Below are positions 1 through 8,075 of a DNA stretch of 57,055 bases, in pieces. Every line of letters starts with the position of its first letter. Within the stretch, counting starts at the first letter, position 1. The notes beneath the pieces were generated by a model. The model saw only the letters and a list, made by a program, of their open reading frames with translations, was not told the DNA's origin and did not search any database. Both the position numbers and the translations under genes were made by a program. The stretch covers positions 1 through 57,055 of the forward strand of contig NZ_CACSJM010000017.1 of NCBI RefSeq assembly GCF_902706185.1, given 5' to 3'. The DNA comes from Roseomonas sp. 18066. Lineage in GTDB: Bacteria; Pseudomonadota; Alphaproteobacteria; Acetobacterales; Acetobacteraceae.

Positions 1-299
1 TGCCCCATCTGCCGCAGGCCAAGGAACTGCTCGGCGACAAGGGCTACGACAGCCGCCGCTTCCGCGAAGCCCTCATCGCCCGCGGCATCATCCCCTGCAT
101 TCCCTCAACGCGCAGCCGGAAGATCCCCATCCCTTACGACAAGGTGCTCTACCGCCAGCGCCATCGGGTCGAAAACATGTTCGGCCGTATCAAGGACTGG
201 CGCCGCGTCGCCATGCGCTACGACCCCTGCGCCCACACCTTCTTCTCCGCTATCTGCCTCGCCGCCGCCGTCCTCTTCTGGATCAAAGAGTCCTGAGCC
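1..299 (+). mobile_element. Right end of an IS5-family (IS427-like) insertion sequence
   Basis: Partial element cut by the window edge. It holds the 3' end of a DDE transposase and finishes with the terminal sequence GTCCTGAGCC at 290-299, followed by TAG. The inverse, CTAGGCTCAGGAC, opens the element at 56552-56564 at the other edge, so both are ends of the same or a very similar element in the same orientation. The element boundary is inferred from this terminal-repeat match. Confidence 0.85.
3..296 (+). CDS. IS5-family transposase, C-terminal part
   Basis: The reading frame is open from the window edge to TGA at 294-296. It shows the end of an IS427-group transposase (orfB part): GDKGYDSRRFREAL with the second catalytic Asp region, a segment resembling the family's PCIPxxRSR, and RVENMFGRIKDWRRVA with the catalytic Glu, ending in a hydrophobic tail. 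It cuts and joins the ends of its own element. The N-terminal part lies outside the window, so whether this copy is intact cannot be told. Confidence 0.88.
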   Translation, partial: PHLPQAKELLGDKGYDSRRFREALIARGIIPCIPSTRSRKIPIPYDKVLYRQRHRVENMFGRIKDWRRVAMRYDPCAHTFFSAICLAAAVLFWIKES

Positions 300-471
300 T
301 AGACGCTGTTCTCGGCCGATACGGCCATGAGGCCGCAGCGGGCGACTGCCGACGCACACAACTCTGGGCGTGACGTGCAGCACCTGGGACACCACCTAAG
401 GGCTGTTGGTCTTCAGCTGGCAGTGCATCCAGCCAGACGTCCGCGGAGGCCCCGGCAGCGCAGCGCTGCCG

Positions 472-1368
472 TCAGGCGATGCCAGCACCGCCGGTGACGC
501 CATAGATTTCGCCGGTGATGAAGCTGGCTTCCTGCGAGGCCAGCAAGACATAGACCGGCGACAGCTCGGCCGGCTGACCCGGGCGTCCGAAGGCGCTGTG
601 CGCGCCGAACTGCTCGACCTTCTCCGGCGGCTGGCCGCCGCTCGGCTGCAGCACCGTCCAGAAGGGGCCGGGGGCGACGGCGTTGACGCGGATGCCCTTC
701 TCGATCAGCTGCTTCGACAGCGCCTTGGTATAGGCGACGATGCCCGCCTTGGTGGTGGCATAGTCGATCAGGATGGCCGAGGGCTCATAGGCCTGCACCG
801 AGGCGGTGGTGATCACCGCAGCCCCCGGCGGCAACAGCGGCACCGCCGCCTGGACGATCCAGTGCAGCGCATAGAGGTTGGTCTTCAGCGTGCGGTCGAA
901 ATCCTCGGAAGTGACCGCCTCGACATTGGGCCGGGTCTGCTGGCGGCCGGCATTGACCACCAGCGTGTCGAGGCCGCCCAGTGCCTCGGCGGCCTGCGCC
1001 ACCAGGGCGCGGCAGAAGGCTTCCGAGGTGACGTCGCCCGGGAGGGCCACGGCCTTGCGCCCGGCGGCCTGGATCAGGGCGACGACCTCCTGCGCATCGG
1101 CCTCCTCGCTCGGCAGATAGCCCAGCGCCACATCGGCCCCTTCGCGGGCGAGGGCGATGGCCACGGCGCGGCCGATGCCAGAATCGGCGCCGGTGATCAG
1201 CGCTCGGCGCCCGGCCAGCCTGCCATGTCCCTGGTAGCTTTCCTCGCCGTGGTCAGGCTTGGGGTCCATCCTGCCCGCCAGGCCGGGGGCGGCCTGCGGC
1301 TGCCGGTGGAAAGGTGGGCGCGGATATTGGAAGCGCGGATCCTGCATCGTCAGGCGGTCCTTGCTCAT
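472..1368 (-). CDS. SDR-family NAD(P)-dependent oxidoreductase
   Basis: 298 aa. The nucleotide-binding motif TGADSGIG is at 59-66, the NAG motif near 139-141, and the catalytic residues are Ser190, Tyr203 and Lys207 (YATTK). The roughly 50-residue N-terminal extension with HGEESYQGHGRLAGRRALITG is typical of the YghA/GSP39-like subgroup of SDRs, often stress associated; the substrate is unknown. Its ATG overlaps the stop of the upstream 75-aa gene by 4 bases (ATGA), so it is translated as the last gene of a five-gene leftward operon. Confidence 0.9.
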   Translation of the reverse strand: MSKDRLTMQDPRFQYPRPPFHRQPQAAPGLAGRMDPKPDHGEESYQGHGRLAGRRALITGADSGIGRAVAIALAREGADVALGYLPSEEADAQEVVALIQAAGRKAVALPGDVTSEAFCRALVAQAAEALGGLDTLVVNAGRQQTRPNVEAVTSEDFDRTLKTNLYALHWIVQAAVPLLPPGAAVITTASVQAYEPSAILIDYATTKAGIVAYTKALSKQLIEKGIRVNAVAPGPFWTVLQPSGGQPPEKVEQFGAHSAFGRPGQPAELSPVYVLLASQEASFITGEIYGVTGGAGIA

Positions 1369-1592
1369 GCGTCCTTCTCCTTCGTGGCGGCGGGCTTCGC
1401 CTTGATGTTGACGGGCGCATCGGGCCCGGGCTGCGGCGGCGGCATGCGGTCATAGGCCTCCGGGTCGACGTCCTTTCCGCCAGGCTTCAGCTGGTCGCGC
1501 GTCACGTCATGCGGGCCGACGCTGCCGGGCCGGCCGCTGGAGGGGCCGTGGCCCCAATTCTTCAGCCCTTCGCGGGCTGCCTTGTCGGCCAT
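1365..1592 (-). CDS. Small hydrophilic hypothetical protein
   Basis: 75 aa, rich in Pro, Gly, Lys and Asp, without a signal peptide or membrane segment; it looks largely disordered. It is placed 10 bases after the sorbosone-dehydrogenase-like gene and overlaps the SDR start by 4 bases, which supports that it is a real translated gene of the operon. The family is not recognised with certainty; similar small proteins accompany YghA-like SDR genes in alphaproteobacteria, which is background knowledge and not something visible here. Confidence 0.7.
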   Translation of the reverse strand: MADKAAREGLKNWGHGPSSGRPGSVGPHDVTRDQLKPGGKDVDPEAYDRMPPPQPGPDAPVNIKAKPAATKEKDA

Positions 1593-1602
1593 GCTGGTTC
1601 TC

Positions 1603-2892
1603 CTACTGGCGGCGCGGCGTGATGCGCCACACAGTGTTGGACAGGTCGTCGGCGACGATCACCGCGCCGCGCGGATCGACCGAGACCCCGACCGGCCGCC
1701 CGCGCGCCTGACCCTCGGCGTTCAGGAAGCCGGAGACGAAGTCGATGGGGGCACCGGCGGGGCGGCCGTCGCGGAAGGGCACGAAGACCACCCGGTAGCC
1801 CGTGGGCACGCTGCGGTTCCAGCTGCCGTGCTCGCCGACAAAGACGCCCTCGGCGAAGGTTGCGCCCATCGTCGGGGCGGAGAAGGCGACGCCCAGCGCG
1901 GCCACATGCGCGCCCAGGCTGTAATCGGGGCGGAGGGCCGCCGCGACCTTGGCCGGGTTCTGCGGCTGCGCCCGCGGATCGACATTCTGGCCCCAATAGC
2001 TGTAGGGCCAGCCGTAGAAGCCGCCCTCCCGCACCGAGGTCAGGTAGTCCGGCACCAGCTCCGGCCCGATCTCGTCGCGCTCGTTCACCACAGCCCAGAG
2101 CTGGCCGGTGCCGGGCTGGATCGTCAGCGCGGTCGGGTTGCGCAGGCCGGTGGCATAGGGCCGGTGGGCGCCCGTGGCGGCGTCGATCTGCCAGACCATG
2201 GCGCGGTCGACCTCGGCCGCCATGCCGCGCTCGGTGATGTTGCTGTTGGAGCCGATGCCGACATAGAGGAAGCGGCCATCGGCGCTGGCCGTCAGCGACT
2301 TGGTCCAATGGTGGTTGATCGCCGAGGGCAGCTCGGCGACCAGCGCCGGGGGGCCGCTCGCCTCGGTCTGCCCATCGCGATAGTCGAAGCGGACCAGCGC
2401 ATCCTGGTTGGCGACATAGAGCGCGCCATTGACCAAAGCGAGGCCATAGGGCGCGTTGAGGCCGCTGGCGAAGACCCGCCGCATCTCATAGGTGCCGTCG
2501 CCATCGGCGTCGCGCAGCAGGGTCAGCCGGTTTCCGCTGGCCACGCCGCTCTTGCCGAGGTTCTTGATGAAGCCGGCGATGAAGTCTTTCGGCCGCAGCG
2601 AGGGGGCCTCGCGGCCGCCCGAGCCCTCGGCCACCAGGATGTCGCCGTTGGGCAGCACCAGGGTCTGGCGCGGAATGCCGAGATCCGTGGCGATGGCTTG
2701 GATCGCATAGCCCTGCGGCACCGTTGGACGCTCGCTGCCCCAGGCGGCCGGCCGCGGCACCGTCATCTCCGGCAGCAGGCCACGCTGCGGCGCCGGCAGC
2801 CCGGGATTGGCACCGCGCTGTTGCGGCGCGGGGTCGCCGTCGCAGGCGGACAAGGCGAGAGCGGCAGTCCCGATCAGCAGCATCCTGCGCAT
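1603..2892 (-). CDS. Sorbosone dehydrogenase-like PQQ-type beta-propeller lipoprotein
   Basis: 429 aa from the ATG at 2892. The N-terminus MRRMLLIGTAALALSAC is a lipoprotein signal with lipobox LSAC, so the mature protein is probably membrane anchored on the periplasmic side. The rest matches the glucose/L-sorbosone dehydrogenase beta-propeller family: LPNGDILVAE, NAPYGLAL, RNPTALTIQP, NERDEIG, EGGFYGWPYSYWG and VFVGEHGSWNRS. Such enzymes oxidise sugars or aldehydes using PQQ. The ATG overlaps the stop of the DUF2231 gene (TGATG), and these two genes are commonly paired. The frame is also open further upstream, but that part is an overlap with the DUF2231 gene. Confidence 0.88.
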   Translation of the reverse strand: MRRMLLIGTAALALSACDGDPAPQQRGANPGLPAPQRGLLPEMTVPRPAAWGSERPTVPQGYAIQAIATDLGIPRQTLVLPNGDILVAEGSGGREAPSLRPKDFIAGFIKNLGKSGVASGNRLTLLRDADGDGTYEMRRVFASGLNAPYGLALVNGALYVANQDALVRFDYRDGQTEASGPPALVAELPSAINHHWTKSLTASADGRFLYVGIGSNSNITERGMAAEVDRAMVWQIDAATGAHRPYATGLRNPTALTIQPGTGQLWAVVNERDEIGPELVPDYLTSVREGGFYGWPYSYWGQNVDPRAQPQNPAKVAAALRPDYSLGAHVAALGVAFSAPTMGATFAEGVFVGEHGSWNRSVPTGYRVVFVPFRDGRPAGAPIDFVSGFLNAEGQARGRPVGVSVDPRGAVIVADDLSNTVWRITPRRQ

Positions 2893-3338
2893 CACGGCGC
2901 CTCCCTCGACTGAAAGCCGGAATAGCCGATCCAGGCGGCGACCAGCGCGAGCAGCGCCGCGAACGCCGAGAGGTAGAGCCCTTCCGGCATGATGGCGAAG
3001 GCGTCCTTCGCGTGGACCAACGCGTTGACGAAGCCCAGCGCCCACATAACGAGCACCACGATGAAGGAGAGGGCCGCGCGCTTCCGCCGCGCCCCCGGGC
3101 TGCGGAAGACGTCGACCAGCGCCCAGAGCAGGAGGAAGCCGCCGGCCACCAGCCCGCCGGCGATCAGCCAGGCCGAGAAGTTTGCCCATTGCACCTGAAA
3201 GCTCGCCCGATAGGCGAGGTCGCTGAGCAGGGCGCCCAGGAAGAGCGGCGGCGGAAAGCCCAGCAGGATCGCCTGCAGCGGATGTAGCGACCTGGTCGAT
3301 CCGGCGCGGGAGATGGCGGCCACGGCGGCTCCTTTCAT
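2892..3338 (-). CDS. DUF2231-type membrane protein
   Basis: 148 aa with about four hydrophobic segments (roughly 22-42, 55-77, 88-110, 121-141) and the family signature HPLQAILLGFPPPLFLGALL near the N-terminus. Proteins of this type often accompany secreted PQQ or heme dehydrogenases and may form a membrane partner. The stop overlaps the start of the sorbosone-dehydrogenase-like gene by one base, implying coupling. The exact function is unknown. Confidence 0.82.
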   Translation of the reverse strand: MKGAAVAAISRAGSTRSLHPLQAILLGFPPPLFLGALLSDLAYRASFQVQWANFSAWLIAGGLVAGGFLLLWALVDVFRSPGARRKRAALSFIVVLVMWALGFVNALVHAKDAFAIMPEGLYLSAFAALLALVAAWIGYSGFQSREAP

Positions 3339-3366
3339 GTCTTGGCGGTGCCCTGCGGTCGCGGGC

Positions 3367-4191
3367 TCAGCGGCGCAGGAAGGTCAGCAGGTCCTGGTTC
3401 AGCCGGTCCTTCTCGGTGAAGACCAGGGCATGCGGCGCGCCCTCGTATTCGATCAGCTCGGCGCCGGGGATCAGCGCTGCCGTCTTGCGCGCCGAGATGT
3501 CGATCGGCACGGTCGCGTCGGCATCGCCATGGATGATCAGCGTCGGCACGCGGAAGGCGGGCAGGTCGCCGCGGAAATCCGTCTCGGAGAAAGCGCGGAT
3601 GCAGTCGACCGTCGCCTTGGGCGAGGCCTGCAGCGCCATCATGCTGCTCCATTCGAGGATCTCGCTGCTGACGGCGAAGTTCAGCAGCCCGGCGCCGAAA
3701 AATTTCTTGCCAAAGCCCGCCAGGAAATGCGGGCGGTCTACCTTCACGCCTTCGACCATCTCGTCGAAGATGGCACGCTCGGCGCCGTCCGGGTTGTCGG
3801 CGGTGCGCAGCAGGAAGGGCGTGACGGCGGCGACCAGTACGGCCTTGGCCACGCGGCCCGCAGCGCCATGCCGCGCCAAGTAGCGCGCGACCTCGCCGCC
3901 ACCCATGGAGAAGCCGACCAGCGTCGCGTCGCGCAGGTCGAGATGCTCGAGGATTGCCGCCAAGTCGTCAGCGAGCGTGTCGTAGTCGTAGCCGTTCCAG
4001 GGCTGGCCCGACCGGCCGAAGCCGCGGCGGTCGTAGGAGATGACCCGAAACCCTTCGGCGGCCAGCACCGGCGCCTGGTACTCCCACATGTCCGCGTTCA
4101 GCGGCCAGCCATGGATCAAGACCACGGGCTTACCGGCGCCCCAGTCCTTGAAGAAGAGCTCGGTACCGTCCTGGGCTTTGGCGAAGGGCAT
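3367..4191 (-). CDS. Alpha/beta hydrolase (non-heme chloroperoxidase / esterase type)
   Basis: 274 aa with the complete fold signature: HGWPL oxyanion-hole segment at 27-31, nucleophile Ser95 in GFSMGGGE, Asp225 in HGDADATVP and His254 in GAPHALV. The RRGFGRS segment and the overall length match cofactor-free haloperoxidases and arylesterases; the natural substrate cannot be inferred. It is the first gene of the leftward operon, with 28 bases to the DUF2231 gene. There is no signal peptide, so it is cytoplasmic. Confidence 0.9.
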   Translation of the reverse strand: MPFAKAQDGTELFFKDWGAGKPVVLIHGWPLNADMWEYQAPVLAAEGFRVISYDRRGFGRSGQPWNGYDYDTLADDLAAILEHLDLRDATLVGFSMGGGEVARYLARHGAAGRVAKAVLVAAVTPFLLRTADNPDGAERAIFDEMVEGVKVDRPHFLAGFGKKFFGAGLLNFAVSSEILEWSSMMALQASPKATVDCIRAFSETDFRGDLPAFRVPTLIIHGDADATVPIDISARKTAALIPGAELIEYEGAPHALVFTEKDRLNQDLLTFLRR

Positions 4192-4362
4192 GGTGTTCCT
4201 GTATGTGTCGGATGCAGGTAGAACCCTGGACTTGTCGGAAGGTTTTTCTGAATTAGGCGCGCGTCTGTAAAGCTTATGCTTGCCCGAAAGTTATTATATT
4301 TAACTTATGCTCTATTATGCGTCGCGACGGCGCCGGCTGATGCTGCCTTGCCATAGCGCCCG

Positions 4363-4908
4363 TTATGCGGCTTCGGTTTCCTCGGAGACGACAGGCGTAG
4401 GCTCATCGGGCAGCGGCCCGAAAAGCACCTCCAACACCTCATCCATGCTGCCAAGCCGCCGAAACTGCCCGGCGGGCACCTTGCTGTGATTGATGCGGAG
4501 CGGGCGTTCGCCAGTCTCGCGCCGGCCGATGCGCTTAGGACTGCTGAAGCCAGACAGGTCGGGAAGCGGCTGCCCTGGACCACCGCCAAACCACCAATAG
4601 GCCCTGGCTTCCAAGCCGAGGTCCACAGAGATCCAAATCACGCAGCCGCTGGCCTTCCCCGCGAGCGACCGGCTTACCGAGACGGCCCCGGGCCGGTCGC
4701 GAACGCCGGTTTTGAACTGGATATGCCGAACGATGGCGCCTCGTCCCATGACCAGGTCATAGCCGTGGGCGTCAAATTCTGATCGCAGGACTTCGACGTC
4801 CACGACGCCGCGCCGCCATAGCGCTCGCAGCGCCTCCCCAACGAAGACATGCTCAACGATGCGCTCGCGCAGTGTCGAATGAAGGGAGTGCGCCTCCAGC
4901 TCTGCCAT
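4363..4908 (-). CDS. Hypothetical protein, possible PD-(D/E)XK nuclease-like fold
   Basis: 181 aa from the ATG at 4908, which lies 11 bases after a GGAGG; an ATG at 4917 and a GTG at 4956 touching the preceding stop are alternatives. The central stretch EFDAHGYDLVM, a short spacer, then IQFKTG resembles the E...D...QxK core of nuclease-fold proteins of the DUF4365 type. That similarity is by eye only and no function is proven. It follows the methyltransferase-like gene in the same direction. Confidence 0.6.
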   Translation of the reverse strand: MAELEAHSLHSTLRERIVEHVFVGEALRALWRRGVVDVEVLRSEFDAHGYDLVMGRGAIVRHIQFKTGVRDRPGAVSVSRSLAGKASGCVIWISVDLGLEARAYWWFGGGPGQPLPDLSGFSSPKRIGRRETGERPLRINHSKVPAGQFRRLGSMDEVLEVLFGPLPDEPTPVVSEETEAA

Positions 4909-4955
4909 GGCTTCCATTTCCTCCACTGAAGTATGAGTTCGAGACCCGTCTAACA

Positions 4956-5609
4956 CTATTTTCGATACTTATTTTGTTCTAATATTTCTCTTATATTCGC
5001 ATCGTTTTGATCGGGTCTTTTTTGGAAGAACGAAATATTTTCTGACGAGGCTATTTCGCGAGCTTGCTCACCAATGCACCAGTATCCCTTACGCACTCTG
5101 TAGTCATGCACGGCAATTATCGCGTTCGCTCGGCATCGAAGGAGGATTTGCATCGCGCAAGCTATTCGAAAGCGTCCATCAACCATGAAAAAGTCCGCTT
5201 CAGCCGCTGCAGACTGCGTCCACACATTTTCATGATAGGATGGCCACTGTTCCCTCGTGGTTTCGTCGACGGGCGTGCCCCAGGCTCCTATCGGCCCGAT
5301 GTCGGCAAAGACGAGAGTTGGCTGAATCCAATCGGGATATATTTTACAGATGTCCGCGACTTTATTCAGCCACTCTTGCGAGCTATCCACAGAGGTGATG
5401 GATTTTTTCACCATCGACGCAGCGACGCAGGTGCTGCCACCTGATCCAAACTCCAGATAATGATCCGCATGCCGCGCGAAATTCTCGAACAGACACAATT
5501 CACTCGGCGACATTCGAGGTTTCATAGGCAAGACCGGCTGAGAACCACCTTCATCATTGGCTATTTTTGGCGTTGTCATCTGGCCCATCTCCAAAACCTC
5601 TAAATTCAT
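4956..5609 (-). CDS. Class I SAM-methyltransferase-like protein
   Basis: 217 aa from the ATG at 5609, which has GGAG 5 bases upstream; an in-frame ATG at 5636 is possible. YLEFGSGGST at 51-60 is a glycine-rich motif I, followed by an acidic SVDSS motif after the next strand, and later FMVDGRFRIACAMQ and IIAVHDY, as in small methyltransferase-fold proteins found among surface-glycan genes. The acceptor is unknown. The gene is less GC-rich than its surroundings, which suggests transfer. It lies upstream of the 4363 gene and diverges from the glycosyltransferase at 5844. Confidence 0.62.
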   Translation of the reverse strand: MNLEVLEMGQMTTPKIANDEGGSQPVLPMKPRMSPSELCLFENFARHADHYLEFGSGGSTCVAASMVKKSITSVDSSQEWLNKVADICKIYPDWIQPTLVFADIGPIGAWGTPVDETTREQWPSYHENVWTQSAAAEADFFMVDGRFRIACAMQILLRCRANAIIAVHDYRVRKGYWCIGEQAREIASSENISFFQKRPDQNDANIREILEQNKYRK

Positions 5610-5843
5610 TGTATCTCCGCTGAATCTAGGTGTCATCGTAGAGCTAGCTCTGGTTGGCGGCTGAATGGCGGAACCGTTTTTCTAATCGCCCGCCAATCCA
5701 CTCATTCGGCAGGATGCTTCCAGATACCGGGCAAGACTACTCAAGCGCTTCGCGGAATATTCTGATTGAACGACGCATAGCGCCGGCCTTGCCGCTTGAG
5801 CGCTCGTGGCTCATGGTCTTTTAACCACCGCATTGGCGAGATC

Positions 5844-6776
5844 ATGACCACAAAGCCACCCATCGCCGTCATGTCGTTCAACCGCCCTGATTATCTGCGG
5901 CAGGTCCTGATTTCGCTCGCAGCGCAGGACGATGGCAGCCATGGGGCGATCCACCTGTTCCAAGACGGTGCTGTGAGTTCGATCACTGGAAGGAAAGCCG
6001 CGGAGCCAAGCGACATTGACCGCTGCGTGGCTATCTTCTCAATAATTTTCCCCGAGGGAGTTGTCCACCGGAGCCCATCTAATATCGGTGTCGCCCAAAA
6101 TTTTCTAAATGCCGAGCGTCTGTTTTTTGAGGAGTATCAGGCTGATTGTGCCTATTTCTTCGAAGATGACATGATAGTTTCGCCTTACTATTTAAGGTTG
6201 CTGGATTTTTTCTATGACATGTATCGGGGTCCGAAGAAGGTGGGATACTTTGCTGCCTACGGGCATCTGAAGGCCACCCCGGCCGACCAAGTTAAGCGTC
6301 GTACCGAGCTTCGACGTCTCGCGCACCACTGGGGCTTCGGCTTGTTCCGAGACCACTGGCTAGAGATGCAGCCGCTGATGAAGGTTTTCTACGAGGTAAC
6401 CCTTGGCCGCGACTACAAGAGCCGTGACCACGACCTCATCAAAAGCCACTATCGAGGCAACGGCGTCATGGTCGGGGTCACGTCGCAGGACGACGTGAAG
6501 AAGGCGGTTTCCTACGCCCTGAACCGGCCGTCCCTAAACACCTTTGCTACATATGGCCGCTACATCGGCGCAACCGGGCTCCACATGACGCCTGAAGCCT
6601 TCGAGCGACACGGCTACAAGCTGACCGAGTGGCTCGATGGAGTGGACTTCGGGTTTAAGCACCCGACCGATGCCCAGATCGAGAAGATGGTCGCTGATGA
6701 GGTGAACGGCCGCCTCGCGAACATCGAGAAGCAAGCTGCCGAAGCCGCCGCCAAGGCTGCCGGCAAGCCAACCTAG
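5844..6776 (+). CDS. GT-A fold glycosyltransferase (GT2 / GnT-I-like)
   Basis: 310 aa from the ATG at 5844 (GGCGAG upstream; an earlier in-frame start gives an unlikely 16-residue extension). It begins PPIAVMSFNRPDYLRQVLISL, the nucleotide-sugar-binding first strand, and has FFEDDMIVSPYYLRLL with the acidic EDD at 107-109, resembling the metal-binding motif of GnT-I-like enzymes. SNIGVAQNF is a further common GT-A segment. The C-terminus is an Ala-rich helix. It probably transfers a sugar to a surface polymer or glycan; donor and acceptor are unknown. The receiver-like gene follows after 109 bases. Confidence 0.72.
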   Translation: MTTKPPIAVMSFNRPDYLRQVLISLAAQDDGSHGAIHLFQDGAVSSITGRKAAEPSDIDRCVAIFSIIFPEGVVHRSPSNIGVAQNFLNAERLFFEEYQADCAYFFEDDMIVSPYYLRLLDFFYDMYRGPKKVGYFAAYGHLKATPADQVKRRTELRRLAHHWGFGLFRDHWLEMQPLMKVFYEVTLGRDYKSRDHDLIKSHYRGNGVMVGVTSQDDVKKAVSYALNRPSLNTFATYGRYIGATGLHMTPEAFERHGYKLTEWLDGVDFGFKHPTDAQIEKMVADEVNGRLANIEKQAAEAAAKAAGKPT

Positions 6777-6885
6777 AATTTTCGTTCCGAACTAACAATG
6801 GACTTGAAGAACGGTTAACCTTCCGCTTACATTGCTCACGGAATCGGCATGACCGGTTCCTAATCTTTGTAGTCGGGAGGCTGCC

Positions 6886-7284
6886 GTGGGCATGATCCAT
6901 GCCGCGCTGTTCCGCCGCCGCATTTTGGTGGTTGAGGACAGCTTTTTTCTCGCCAGTCACGCTGCCGATGTTTTGGAAGAGGCAGGAGCTCAGGTCGTTG
7001 GGCCGGTGCCATGCATCGACCAGGCACTTGAACTCGCGGCATCGATGCCGCTGGACGCGGCAGTCTACAATTGTTTCCTGCGTTCGATCCGAGCGGACAG
7101 GCTTGCAGACACCCTGGATCGCCATGGCGTTCCATCTGTCGTGCTGAGCCTGATCGGCAAGGACTACAGTGATCCACTGCTGCGAGATCGTGACGTGATT
7201 CAGTGGCCGTTTAATCCCCAGCACCTGCTGGAGACAGTTTCGATAGCCATCGTCCGTCATCGGCAATCGTCCTCAACGCACTAA
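6886..7284 (+). CDS. Degenerate response-regulator receiver domain protein (Asp to Asn)
   Basis: 132 aa, a stand-alone receiver (CheY-like) fold: RILVVEDSFFLA carries the acidic pocket (Glu17, Asp18), VGPVPC the second strand, and VIQWPF the last-strand motif. The phospho-accepting Asp is replaced by Asn62 (AAVYNCFL), and the conserved Lys of the usual KPF motif is Trp (QWPF), so Asp-phosphorylation is not expected. It starts with GTG after GGGAGG; an ATG two codons on is possible. A paralogue with the same substitutions is at 35002-35376. Confidence 0.82.
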   Translation: MGMIHAALFRRRILVVEDSFFLASHAADVLEEAGAQVVGPVPCIDQALELAASMPLDAAVYNCFLRSIRADRLADTLDRHGVPSVVLSLIGKDYSDPLLRDRDVIQWPFNPQHLLETVSIAIVRHRQSSSTH

Positions 7285-7633
7285 TGTTCTATCTCGTCTC
7301 GCATCATGGCCTTGGCCTTATAACTTGTTTTTGTGGCGATTATTTGTCGATACCTCATGTAGTGCGCGATTTTTTATAGGCTGAAGTGTTTCACAGAGCG
7401 GAACAGGCCATGCTGGATGCAGTCGAGAACAACTTGCGAGACATTTTCAATAAATCTTCTGCGCGTGCCGTGAACGTTCCATTCCATCTTACATCTTTTC
7501 GGTGAGGCAGGCGCTGAAGAATGGCATGCGAAGTGCCCCTCCAATGTCGCGGTAGCCAGGCTTTGTGGCTTCGCGGCGCGGAGGCAGTGATGCCTCTTAT
7601 CCCCTGGATACCCTTGGAACGAGCGCAGTACAG
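7285..7633. other. Intergenic region, nothing recognised
   Basis: About 350 bases, partly AT-rich, between the receiver-like gene and an IS481-type transposase scrap. I see no convincing coding frame, terminator or repeat. Confidence 0.5.
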
Positions 7634-7770
7634 CTAGGTGTCGTTTCTAAGGACATTGTCCCTGCTGATGAGGCTGATGGGCGGCAGTCCCTTGAGGGCC
7701 GAGTGAGGCCTGAGGGTGTTGTAGGTGTGCAGCCAGGGATGCATGGCGCGGCGCCTATCGGCGCACGCCT
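7634..7770 (-). pseudogene. IS481/IS3-type transposase, C-terminal scrap
   Basis: The leftward frame ends WLHTYNTLRPHSALKGLPP, then ISLISRDNVLRNDT and a stop at 7634. YN..RPHSAL.G.PP is the typical C-terminal tail of integrase-core transposases of the IS481/IS3 groups. Nothing of the catalytic core remains; the frame continues upstream into sequence without similarity to a transposase. It marks an old insertion next to the beta-helix gene. Confidence 0.75.
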
Positions 7771-8075
7771 GAGCGCTGCTCGGATCGATGAGCGCGCCGG
7801 GTGCCGCGGCTGGGGATGGGACTAGGTCAGAGCCCTCAATGACCACTGCTAAAAGGAAGGCCTCAGCCAGCTGCTGCACCATGGCCCTATTCAGCGTCAA
7901 GGGGCTAACCCGCAGCAGGATAGACTTCTCGGGTTCGAGCTCTTCAGCGACGAGGCTGAGCTGATAGGCGGTGATCCGCCCGTCATCGCCACGCGCATAG
8001 ATCAGCTTGCAAAAGTCTCTCGTCTCCCGCGCCTCGGCACAGGGGAGGGGGATTGGACCCCTCCCGTAGGCGCGA
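7771..8075. other. Remnant DNA between IS scrap and beta-helix gene
   Basis: The leftward frame is open here (for example LIYARGDDGRITAYQLSLV) but has no plausible start and no recognised family. It may be the end of a lost gene once downstream of the beta-helix gene. A hairpin is annotated separately at 8043-8065. Confidence 0.4.
8043..8065 (-). terminator. Hairpin after the beta-helix gene
   Basis: Perfect 8-bp inverted repeat GGGAGGGG / CCCCTCCC with a 7-base loop, starting 10 bases after the stop of the 8076-10571 gene. There is no T run on either strand, so an intrinsic terminator is only a guess. Confidence 0.4.

Noticed and set aside
406..1455. Long + strand frames opposite the SDR and sorbosone dehydrogenase operon
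   Set aside because: Antisense shadows of well-recognised enzymes; composition is Arg/Gly/Ala and no motif is present.
6789..6803. GAACTAACAATGGAC upstream of the receiver gene at 6886, like a LexA box
   Set aside because: One mismatch in the second half (GGAC), more than 80 bases from the start, and no counterpart before the paralogue at 35376.
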